Position numbers and translations under genes: made by a program
Notes under the pieces: generated by a model
Seen by the model: the letters and a program-made list of their open reading frames with translations, nothing else
What the model was told of the DNA's origin: nothing
Database searches by the model: none
NCBI GenBank assembly: GCA_014803435.1
Contig: JACYFD010000004.1
Span: 1 to 64,000, forward strand
Direction: 5' to 3'
Source: Cellulosimicrobium terreum
Lineage (GTDB): Bacteria > Actinomycetota > Actinomycetes > Actinomycetales > Cellulomonadaceae
DNA: 64,000 bases
Shown: positions 32,715 through 40,398 of the stretch, one piece after another
Position numbering within the stretch: the stretch's first letter is position 1
Layout of the letters: each line of letters begins with the position of its first letter

Positions 32715-34541
32715 GTGAGTCAGTCCCCTGATGTCCCGTCGCGAGGCGGCGACCACTACGCCGGTCGGGCCATGCGCTTCCTGGACCCGATCGACGTGCG
32801 CCCGCGCCGCGGGCGTCCTCCCCTCAACCCCACGTGGTACGTGGCGGACCGTCTCATCGTCCGAGGCGCACCACCGCGGGCGCTGCGGGAGCGGCTCACC
32901 GGACCTGGCGACATCGACGACCTCGTCGCCTTCGCCGAGAGCGACGATGGCGTCCACCCGGTCGAGCAGGCCGCGCGGTCGAAGGGATGGAGCGTCGCTC
33001 TCGACACCGCGGGAGACCGTGCGCCGCTGTCGGTCGCGCGTGCTCTCGGAGCGGCCGGGACCGACGGGCCCGAGCACGCGGACGACGACGCGTACGGTTT
33101 CGCCCTGCGCCTCGTGCCTGACGACCACGAGGAGGTTCCCGACGCGTGGAAGCTCGTCGACGAGCTCGGGGGCCGTCTCGACCCCGACGACCCGGACAGC
33201 CCCACGATCACGCTCGACCACGTGATGACCGCGACGCCGTACTCGACGCCGTTGCCGTACTCGACGCCGTTGCCGTACTCGACGCCGTTGCCGTACTCGA
33301 CCCCGTTGCCGTACTCGACCCCGCTGCCCTACTCGACCCCGCTGCCGTACTCGACCCCGCTCCCTGTGCGCGGGCTCGCCGAGTACGGCCAGGCCGGCAC
33401 CGGTGGGCGCTCACCCGTGCAGCGGCTCGGTGGCGCTCCGGCCCGTCGTCCCGCAGGGAGGTCGCCGCTGGTGGACGACGCCGCTCGTCGCCGTCCGGTC
33501 GTCGCCGTCCTCGACACCGGCGTGGGATCACACCCGTGGTTCGGGACGTACGACCCCACGGACCCCACGAGCGGGGACGGGAACGGGGTGGTGCTCCGGG
33601 AGGCGACGCTCGACGGGCAGCAGATCGGGACGTTCCCGATCGCGCCACGCCCCGAGGACGACGCCGAGTTCGGTGGCGCCTCCTCCGCGCCCCTGACCGG
33701 ACCGCTGGACCCGATCGCCGGCCACGGCACGTTCATCGCCGGTGTCGTGCACCAGGTCGCCCCGGACGCCGCCATCCTGCCCGTTCGCATCTTCGGCGGG
33801 TCCGGAACCGTGCCGGAGTGGGACGTGCTGCAGTCGTTGCGCCGCCTCCTCCGGTTCCACCTGCGTGGCATGCGCGGAGTCGTCGGCCACTTCCCGGTCG
33901 ACGTGGCGATCCTGTCGATGGGTTATTACCACGAGCAGCCGGAGGACGTCGCGTACGACGGACCGCTGCGCTCGATCCTGCGCGCGCTCCGGCAGTCGGG
34001 GGTGGTCGTCGTGGTCGCGGCGGGGAACGACGGCTCGACCCGACCGATGTACCCCGCCGCGTTCGCACCGCATGTGTCGGGAACTCCCAGCGACGTCGTG
34101 GTGGAGGACGAGCAGCTCTCCCACGACTACGTCCCGATCCTCACCGTCGGGGCGCGCAACCCTGACGACTCGACGGCCCTCTTCTCGAACGAGGGGCCCT
34201 GGGTCACGACGCTCCGGTCCGGGGCTGCACTCGTCAGCACGTTCCCCACGACGCTCAACGGACCGACGACTCCGTCACGTCGGCTGCCGGACACACGCTT
34301 CGGCGGGTTCCGGGCGACGATCGACCCCGAGAGCTTCGAGGGTGGGTTCGGGACCTGGAGCGGTACCTCGTTCGCGGCGCCCGTCCTGGCGGCCGAGGTC
34401 GCCGCGGTCCTCGAGACCGATACTCTCGGCGCCGGGGACGGTAGCCTCGGAGACCGGGTGGCGGACCGTATCGACGCCGCGTGGCGTGCCGTCACGCGGG
34501 TGGTGGGGATCAAGCGGCCGGGGCAGCGCGACGTGAGCTGA
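32715..34541 (+). CDS. Cytoplasmic subtilisin-like (S8) protease with PYSTPL repeats
   Basis: The 608-residue protein has an intact S8 triad: D267 in VAVLDTGVG, H337 in GHGTFIAG and S552 in WSGTSFAAP. The oxyanion Asn is in VVAAGNDGS. It has no signal peptide, so it should act in the cytoplasm. An N-terminal domain (1-174) of unknown fold is joined to the protease by seven tandem PYSTPL repeats (175-216) and an Arg-rich linker. These could be a cleavable pro-region. The GTG at 32715 has GGAGG upstream. It lies between the sigma/165-residue pair and a CHAT protein. Confidence 0.9.
   Translation: MSQSPDVPSRGGDHYAGRAMRFLDPIDVRPRRGRPPLNPTWYVADRLIVRGAPPRALRERLTGPGDIDDLVAFAESDDGVHPVEQAARSKGWSVALDTAGDRAPLSVARALGAAGTDGPEHADDDAYGFALRLVPDDHEEVPDAWKLVDELGGRLDPDDPDSPTITLDHVMTATPYSTPLPYSTPLPYSTPLPYSTPLPYSTPLPYSTPLPYSTPLPVRGLAEYGQAGTGGRSPVQRLGGAPARRPAGRSPLVDDAARRRPVVAVLDTGVGSHPWFGTYDPTDPTSGDGNGVVLREATLDGQQIGTFPIAPRPEDDAEFGGASSAPLTGPLDPIAGHGTFIAGVVHQVAPDAAILPVRIFGGSGTVPEWDVLQSLRRLLRFHLRGMRGVVGHFPVDVAILSMGYYHEQPEDVAYDGPLRSILRALRQSGVVVVVAAGNDGSTRPMYPAAFAPHVSGTPSDVVVEDEQLSHDYVPILTVGARNPDDSTALFSNEGPWVTTLRSGAALVSTFPTTLNGPTTPSRRLPDTRFGGFRATIDPESFEGGFGTWSGTSFAAPVLAAEVAAVLETDTLGAGDGSLGDRVADRIDAAWRAVTRVVGIKRPGQRDVS
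33237..33362 (+). repeat. Seven tandem 18-base repeats (PYSTPL)
   Basis: Seven 18-base units with only synonymous differences encode PYSTPL seven times. The first three units are identical in their final codons, which points to recent copy number change. Confidence 0.97.
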
Positions 34542-34575
34542 GCGTCCGCCCCGACAGGGGACGGAGGTGCACACG

Positions 34576-37152
34576 GTGGATGTCTCTACCCTCGCAGGGG
34601 CGTCTGCCGTGCTGGACCGTGCGCTCGGTCTGAACTCACGAGGACGGCACGCGGCGGCCCGCAGCGGTTTCGACGCGGTGCTGGCCTGGTGCGCCTCCTC
34701 GAGCGCCCGGGACGGTGAGTCCCTCGCCCCAGGGGTCGCGCCCGTCCTCGTCCGGGCGCGTATCGGCCTGGCCGTGTGCCACTTCGAGGCGCGTGGTGAG
34801 GTCGGTACCGCCCTCGATCTCCTGGCCGACGCAGAGGCCGCGGCCGAGCACGACGACGCCCTGTGCGCTGTCGTGCTCGGTCAGCGCGGCCTGCTGCTCC
34901 ACCGGACCGGAGAGCTCGAGGCCGCGTCGGACGAGATGGACGGCGCCATGGGTCTCATCCCTCCCGATGCCTGGCGCGACCTGGCCGTGCTCCACATGAA
35001 CCGTGGTTCCCTGCGATCGGATCTCGGGCGCCTCGCCGAGGCTGCAGAGGACTTCGCGGCGTGCGCCGAGTACGCGCGACGCATCGACAACCCGCTCTAC
35101 TCGTCGATGGCGGCGCACAACCTCGGGTGGGTCACGTACCTGCGAGGAGACCTGCCGGTCGCCCTGCGCGCGATGGAGCAGGCCGCCGAGGCGGCGCCAG
35201 AGCGGCACGCGGCCGTCGGGCTCGTCGACAAGGCACAGGTGCTCCTCGACGCGGGCCTCGTCGCCGACGCCGACGAGGCGCTCATGGAGGCGCGCGAGCA
35301 CCTGCGTCGGTACCGGATGGTGCGAGACCTCGCCGAGGTCGAGCTCGTGCGCTCCCGCACGCTCGTCGCACTGCGCCGCTACGACGACGCGCGCCAGCAG
35401 GCGCGGTCGGCCTCGCGCCGCTTCGCGCGCATGGGCAACCTGCCGTGGGAGCTGCGCGCCCGGGTCGCGGAACTGCAGGCGCTCGGCGCACAGGACGCGC
35501 GCCGGAGCGTCGACCGCAGGACCGCACGCCGTCGTGCCACGGACGCGCTCCAGCTCGCCGAGCGGGGAAGCTCACGGGGCCGGGCGATCGGGCTGGGCGT
35601 CGAGGTCCCGGCGCTGCTCCTCGCCGCGGACTGGTTTACCACGGCGGTGGATCTCGACGACGCCCGCGCAGCCTTGCGCGCGCTACCTCCGGACCTCGGC
35701 CGGGCTCCGCTTCCCTTGCGACTGCAGCGGGAGGTCGTGGTCGCGCGCATGGCGTTCGTCGCCGGCGACCGCCGTACCGGTGTCCGCGCGGTCCGCCGCG
35801 GGCAGGCGGTCCTCGCGGACCAGCGTGCGCGCCTGGGTTCGGTCGACGCGGTGACCGCGTCGGCAGTGCACGGGGTACGACTCGGCAACGTGGACGTCAA
35901 CGCAGCGCTGCGCACGCGGCGGCCCGCCACGATCTTCGACGCCGTCGAGCGTGGCAGGGCCGCCTTCGCCGGGTCCGGGAGGGTGCGCCCGCCCGCCGAC
36001 CCGGTCCTCGCCGAGCTGCTCGTCGCGGCGCGGCAGGAGGTCGAGGCGGCGCGCGCCCTCGGCAGCTCGGCGGACCCGGATCGGCTTCTGCGTCGGCAGG
36101 ACCATCTGCGGAGCGCGCGTCGCCTGCAGGACGAGGCGCGACGCCGGGCGTGGCAGCACGGGGGAGGGGCGGCGATCCCGATGCCGGCGACGGAGAAGGG
36201 TGTTCGCACCGCGCTGGCCCAGGGCGCGCCCGACGCGGTCGTCGCGGACCTCGTCCTCCACGGGGACCATGTGCACGCCGTCCGAGTCAGCGCGGCGGGT
36301 TCCCGGTTCGTCCGGCTCGGCCGCCAGGACGTGGTGGTGGAGAAGGTCCGGCGCGCGCGCGCCGACCTCGCTGTCCTGTCCAACGTGCTCATCCCGGTCC
36401 CCATGCGCGAGGCCGCGGTCGCGTCGCTCGCCCGCACCCTCGGAGCGCTCGACGAGCTGCTCCTCGCCCCGCTCGAGGTCGAGGGTGACCTGCACGTCGC
36501 CGCCCGGGACATCCTTCTCGCGGTGCCGTGGGCGGCGCTGCCGTCGCGTCGTGGCAAGCGGACGTGGGCCAACTCGTGGGTCGACCTGCGTCGCGGCGAC
36601 CCGGTGCGCCGGTCGGACGGTGCGCTCGTCGTCGCCGGACCCGGACTGCGCTTCTCCAGCGCGGAGGCGAGGCTCGTCGCCTCGGCCTGGGACGGTGCGG
36701 AAGCCCTCACGGGGGAGGCGGCGACGTGCGCGGCCGTCGTCGACCGCCTCCCGACGGCCGGTGTCGTGCACCTCGCGGCGCACGGGACGCACGAGACCGA
36801 CAACCCCCTCTTCTCGTCCCTGCGCCTCGCCGACGGGCCGCTCTTCGCCCACGAGCTGGACGGGATCGACCTGCACGGGGTCGTCGTCGTGCTCTCGGCG
36901 TGCGAGGTGGGCCTGTCGACCCCCCGCATCGGAGGAGAGTCGCTCGGGCTGACGAGCGTCCTCCTGCGTCTCAGGGTGCGCGCGGTGATCGCGAGCGTCG
37001 CGCCGCTGCGCGACGACGTCGCGGCGCGCGTCATGCCGGCCCTCCATGCGGAGCTGCGGGACGGGGCGATGCCTGGGACGGCCCTCGCGCGCGCGGTCGC
37101 CGACGAGGAGGAGCCCGTACCCCTTGTGTGCTTCGGGCCGCTCGTGCTGTGA
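34576..37152 (+). CDS. TPR-CHAT protease (caspase-like)
   Basis: The 858-residue protein has a long N-terminal array of helical pairs like tetratricopeptide repeats (about 1-400). A charged helical middle follows, then a C-terminal CHAT domain. The predicted catalytic dyad is H736 in HLAAHGTH and C776 in LSACEVG, followed by GESLGLTSVLLRLRVRAVIASV. CHAT proteases are caspase relatives, activated by partner proteins bound to their repeats. GTG 34576 was chosen over GTG 34567 because GGAGG lies eight bases before it. It ends the sigma-S8 cassette, just upstream of rplJ. Confidence 0.9.
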   Translation: MDVSTLAGASAVLDRALGLNSRGRHAAARSGFDAVLAWCASSSARDGESLAPGVAPVLVRARIGLAVCHFEARGEVGTALDLLADAEAAAEHDDALCAVVLGQRGLLLHRTGELEAASDEMDGAMGLIPPDAWRDLAVLHMNRGSLRSDLGRLAEAAEDFAACAEYARRIDNPLYSSMAAHNLGWVTYLRGDLPVALRAMEQAAEAAPERHAAVGLVDKAQVLLDAGLVADADEALMEAREHLRRYRMVRDLAEVELVRSRTLVALRRYDDARQQARSASRRFARMGNLPWELRARVAELQALGAQDARRSVDRRTARRRATDALQLAERGSSRGRAIGLGVEVPALLLAADWFTTAVDLDDARAALRALPPDLGRAPLPLRLQREVVVARMAFVAGDRRTGVRAVRRGQAVLADQRARLGSVDAVTASAVHGVRLGNVDVNAALRTRRPATIFDAVERGRAAFAGSGRVRPPADPVLAELLVAARQEVEAARALGSSADPDRLLRRQDHLRSARRLQDEARRRAWQHGGGAAIPMPATEKGVRTALAQGAPDAVVADLVLHGDHVHAVRVSAAGSRFVRLGRQDVVVEKVRRARADLAVLSNVLIPVPMREAAVASLARTLGALDELLLAPLEVEGDLHVAARDILLAVPWAALPSRRGKRTWANSWVDLRRGDPVRRSDGALVVAGPGLRFSSAEARLVASAWDGAEALTGEAATCAAVVDRLPTAGVVHLAAHGTHETDNPLFSSLRLADGPLFAHELDGIDLHGVVVVLSACEVGLSTPRIGGESLGLTSVLLRLRVRAVIASVAPLRDDVAARVMPALHAELRDGAMPGTALARAVADEEEPVPLVCFGPLVL

Positions 37153-37165
37153 CCGGTCCGCGCGT

Positions 37166-37194
37166 TTGGACCTCACGTCGTCGTCCCGTACGAT
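37166..37194 (+). promoter_or_regulatory. Promoter of rplJ-rplL
   Basis: TTGGAC (37166-37171), 17 bases and TACGAT (37189-37194) form a strong sigma-A-type promoter just after the CHAT gene. Transcription from about 37201 gives a leader of roughly 210 bases. Confidence 0.75.
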
Positions 37195-37200
37195 GGTCCG

Positions 37201-37411
37201 GTACCCAAGACCGCCGGTCGTCCGACGCTGCCCGCAGACTCCTCTGCGGAACGTGAAGGCCGAAGTCCCACCACGAGGTGGAGGCCAGCGCAGGTAGCGA
37301 ATCGACGACGTGAGCCGGCCCCGGCCGCCCACGACCTTGAGCCCCGCGCCTGCGCGGGGCTCTTTCTCGTTCCGGGGCCACGCCGGTGGTACCACCACCG
37401 GAAGGATTGCC
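37201..37411 (+). ncRNA. rplJ leader (L10-L12 autoregulatory RNA) with attenuator
   Basis: The long leader of rplJ is where L10-L12 binds its own mRNA in most bacteria. A 10-bp hairpin at 37339-37362 (GAGCCCCGCG/CGCGGGGCTC) followed by TTTCTCGTT looks like an intrinsic attenuator, the only one in this window with a clear T run. The binding site itself was not modelled. Confidence 0.5.
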
Positions 37412-37942
37412 ATGGCGAGGCCGGACAAGGCAGCCGCAGTCACCGAGATCTCGGACAAGTTCCGCGACTCGAACGCTGCCGTGCTGACCGAGTACCGCGG
37501 GCTCACCGTCGCGCAGCTCAAGCAGCTGCGTCGGTCGCTCAGCGGCAACGCAACCTACGCCGTGGTGAAGAACACGCTGACCGCCATCGCGGCCAAGGAG
37601 GCCGGTGTCGAGGGACTCGACGCCGACCTGCAGGGCCCGTCGGCCATTGCCTTCGTCACCGGGGACCCGGTCGAGGCAGCCAAGGGTCTGCGTGACTTCG
37701 CCAAGGCGAACCCCGCACTGGTCATCAAGGGCGGTGTCCTCGACGGGCGCCCCCTGACCGCTGCGGAGGTCACGAAGCTCGCGGACCTCGAGTCCCGCGA
37801 GATCCTGCTGGCCAAGGCGGCCGGCGCGATGAAGGCGAAGCTGTTCCAGGCTGCGTACGTCTTCACCGCGAACACCGCCCAGGCCGCCCGCGTCATCGAT
37901 GCCCTGCGCCAGAAGCAGGAATCGGAGGGCGCTGCCGCCTGA
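37412..37942 (+). CDS. rplJ: Ribosomal protein uL10
   Basis: The 176-residue protein is the stalk base that binds L12 dimers and 23S rRNA. It has the family stretch [22 protein letters not shown], with an Ala-rich C-terminal helix that carries L12 ([26 protein letters not shown]). The ATG at 37412 follows GGAAGGATT. The frame open from 37310 is rejected because it would translate the leader. rplL follows 101 bases later. Confidence 0.96.
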   Translation: MARPDKAAAVTEISDKFRDSNAAVLTEYRGLTVAQLKQLRRSLSGNATYAVVKNTLTAIAAKEAGVEGLDADLQGPSAIAFVTGDPVEAAKGLRDFAKANPALVIKGGVLDGRPLTAAEVTKLADLESREILLAKAAGAMKAKLFQAAYVFTANTAQAARVIDALRQKQESEGAAA

Positions 37943-38043
37943 TCCTGTGCTCCGGCACGTGATCACGACAGCGCAAGCACACAACCCGCTTCTGGCAGGC
38001 CCGCCACGGGCCGTTGCCGAGCACTGACGAAAGGAACGCCATC

Positions 38044-38430
38044 ATGGCGAAGCTCAGCACCGACGAGCTCATCTCGCAGTTCAAGGACCTGACCCTCATC
38101 GAGCTCAACGAGTTCGTGAAGGCCTTCGAGGAGACCTTCGAGGTCACCGCCGCGGCGCCCGTCGCCGCTGCCGCCCCCGCCGCTGCCGGTGGCGCTGCCG
38201 CCGAGGAGGTCGAGGAGAAGACGGAGTTCGACGTCATCCTCGAGGCTGCCGGCGACAAGAAGATCCAGGTCATCAAGGAGGTGCGCGCCCTCACGTCCCT
38301 CGGTCTCAAGGAGGCCAAGGACCTCGTCGACGGCGCCCCGAAGCCCGTCCTGGAAGGTGCCACCAAGGATGCGGCCGACAAGGCGAAGGCTGCCCTCGAG
38401 GGCGCCGGGGCCACGGTCTCCGTCAAGTGA
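38044..38430 (+). CDS. rplL: Ribosomal protein bL12
   Basis: The 128-residue protein has the N-terminal dimer helix ([21 protein letters not shown]) and an Ala-rich hinge. The conserved C-terminal domain follows with [28 protein letters not shown], which recruits translational GTPases. GAAAGG precedes the ATG. A double hairpin ends the rplJL unit, and the next core gene, rpoB, is 2 kb away. Confidence 0.97.
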   Translation: MAKLSTDELISQFKDLTLIELNEFVKAFEETFEVTAAAPVAAAAPAAAGGAAAEEVEEKTEFDVILEAAGDKKIQVIKEVRALTSLGLKEAKDLVDGAPKPVLEGATKDAADKAKAALEGAGATVSVK

Positions 38431-38435
38431 TCTCC

Positions 38436-38501
38436 CCGGTCCCGTCCTGACGGGACCGGCCGCACGCCGCGAGGCCTGCACCCTGAGGGGTGCGGGCCTC
38501 G
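38436..38501. terminator. Double hairpin terminator after rplL
   Basis: Two hairpins lie in tandem: 38436-38446 with 38449-38459 (11 bp), and 38470-38483 with 38488-38501 (14 bp with one G-U). They stop both rplL and the facing pseudogene transcript. Confidence 0.7.
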
Positions 38502-38556
38502 TCGTGCGTGGGGCTGTGGAGCCGGCGGGTCGGCCGGACCTCGATCGACCCGAGGC

Positions 38557-39859
38557 TCACCGCGCCGCTGCCCGCGATGATCGTGAGCGTGCGCGTCCCC
38601 GCCGTCGCCACCCCGAGGTCCCACGACCGAGAGCTCCCGGACGCGAGCGGCCCGACGCCGGTGGCCACTGTCCCGGGGACCGAGACCGCCCCGCCCGGGT
38701 CTCCCGGGTCGCCGGGGTTCCCGTGCCGCCGTCGGACATCATGGCGGCGAGCCGGGTCCGGTACAGGGCCAGGACGGTCGGGTCGTCCTGGACGCGGCTG
38801 TTGCCCCAGTACCCGTCGGTGCACCCGGCAGACCCTGCGCTCCCGCCGGGTGCGCACCGGAACTGCGTGTTGGCCTCCCAGTCGCTGTTGATGTAGGCCG
38901 CGGCGCGAATCTGGTCCGCGTTCTCGGCGACGAAGTCGACGTAGGCGTCGAACCACGCGGTCAGCTCGGAGGCGCCGCCGAGCGCGACACGCTCGTTGCG
39001 GTGGACGCAGCTCGCGTCGAGCTGTGCGGTGCGGTATCCGGCGGGGGCAGCCTCGGCGATCATCACCGGCTTGCCGTGGACCCCGGCGAGCTCGAGCACG
39101 TCGTCGTAGACCGCCTCCGGTGCGGACGTGGGCGGGACCCCGCACGACGGGGCCCACTGGTGGGCGCGGTACGTGTCGTCGAAGAGGTACGTGCTCAGCC
39201 CCACCCAGTCGACGACGTCGTCGCCGGGGTAGAAGGCGTCGAGGTGCGCCGGGCTCGAGAAGTCCTGGTGGTACTCGGGGTTGCCGTCCAGCGGGTAGGA
39301 CGCGGACTGCCAGACCGTGGCGATGCGGTCGGCCCCCAGCGTGTCGATGCGCTCCTTCACGTGGCGGAAGGCCTGCGTGCCGAGTCAGGTCGGCGTACCT
39401 GGCGACCGGCGAGGGCCCGCAGGGGCTGGTTGTAGCAGCCGGGGCCGTCCGCGAGGTACAGCCCGACGGCGATCGCTGCACCCGGGTGCTGCGCCAGGCT
39501 CGCGGGCAGGTCCGTGACGTTGCCGTTGAGGTCGCACCGCGCTGTGAGGCCGTCGCAGACGCCGGGGACGATGGTGGTGCAGACCGTGATGCCGTCGGGT
39601 CGGGGGAAGCTGGGGTCGGACAGGACCTGGCTCCGGTAGGCCGCGAGGTCCGGCGCGGTCTGACCGACGAAGGACAGCGTCGACCCGGCAGGTGCCGTGC
39701 CGCGGCCGGTTCGGCGGTGCTGTCGGTCGTGATCGTCGACGTGACGGTGGACGTTGCGGCGGCGGTCGGCGCCACGAGCAGGCAGAGCGTGCCGACAGCA
39801 GCCACGAGTGCCGAAAGTTTTGTTGGTGGTTGCAGGCGAGAGCTGACCATGGATCCCAT
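38557..39859 (-). pseudogene. Frameshifted secreted glycosidase (GH26-like)
   Basis: A signal peptide (VAAVGTLCLLVAPTAAA) opens the first frame at 39859. The next part (SFVGQTAPDLAAYRSQVLSD to GPGCYNQPLRALAG) is in a second frame. The catalytic-like part (ERIDTLGADRIATVWQSA, VVDWVGLS, KPVMIAEAAP) is in a third. The tail (VPGTVATGVGPLASGSS) returns to the first. The breaks lie near 39700, 39375-39415 and 38715-38735. Together they make a family 26-like glycosidase with a C-terminal accessory domain. Three breaks suggest decay. Sequence errors are possible. Confidence 0.75.
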
Positions 39860-40398
39860 CCATCGTTGATGGCCTCGCCGGGACCGTGCGGCGATCTGAA
39901 CGATCTCGGTGGACGACGCGCTAGGTACCTGGCGATGCGCTCGCCAAAGGTCCGGGCAGATGACGAACGAAAGTTGCGTCCGGTCCAGGGCGGAGCCACG
40001 TCCTCACGGCGGTCGGGCACGTGTGAGTGGCTTCCCCTGGCGCGGTCGCGTGTGCAACCATGTGCGGGTCGACGAGGCTGGACAGCGAGCGTCCGACATC
40101 GAGCAGGACGAGAGGCCGTACCGGGTGTTCCAGACCGGGATCGGATGGAGTAGATCGTCGAGGGTCGGCAGTGGATCGCCGGCGTTGGCGCACCGCGATG
40201 AAGCGGTGCGAGAGCCGTGTGGACGTGCGCGCGGATCGGGGGTATGCTAGCGCTTTGCGCTGTCCTGCGCCCTCGATCTCAGATACCCCGTGACCCACTT
40301 GTCGACGTACGTGCGCGTCGTCGAGCAGTCACGGCCGGTGGTGATCGTGTCCGGCCTGGCTGTGCAGCGTTCTTTCGATCTGCAGGGAAGGACCCCTC
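39860..40398. other. Intergenic region upstream of rpoB
   Basis: These 539 bases hold the rpoB promoter (40220-40248) and a leader of about 140 bases. No further reading frame has coding character, and no tRNA or repeat is seen. The part from 39860 to about 40150 has lower GC and more even codon-position composition than its surroundings, consistent with decayed or non-coding DNA. Confidence 0.55.
40220..40248 (+). promoter_or_regulatory. Promoter of rpoB-rpoC
   Basis: TGGACG (40220-40225), 17 bases and TATGCT (40243-40248) make a good promoter, with transcription expected near 40255. Confidence 0.6.

Noticed and set aside
31496-37152. A gasdermin or CRISPR type III-E reading of the CHAT cassette
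   Set aside because: No gasdermin-like small lipidated protein, no Cas7-11 and no repeat array is present in or near the cassette.
38557-39859. Programmed frameshifting to make one protein
   Set aside because: Three shifts in different places, without slippery heptamers seen at the junctions, fit decay or sequencing error better.
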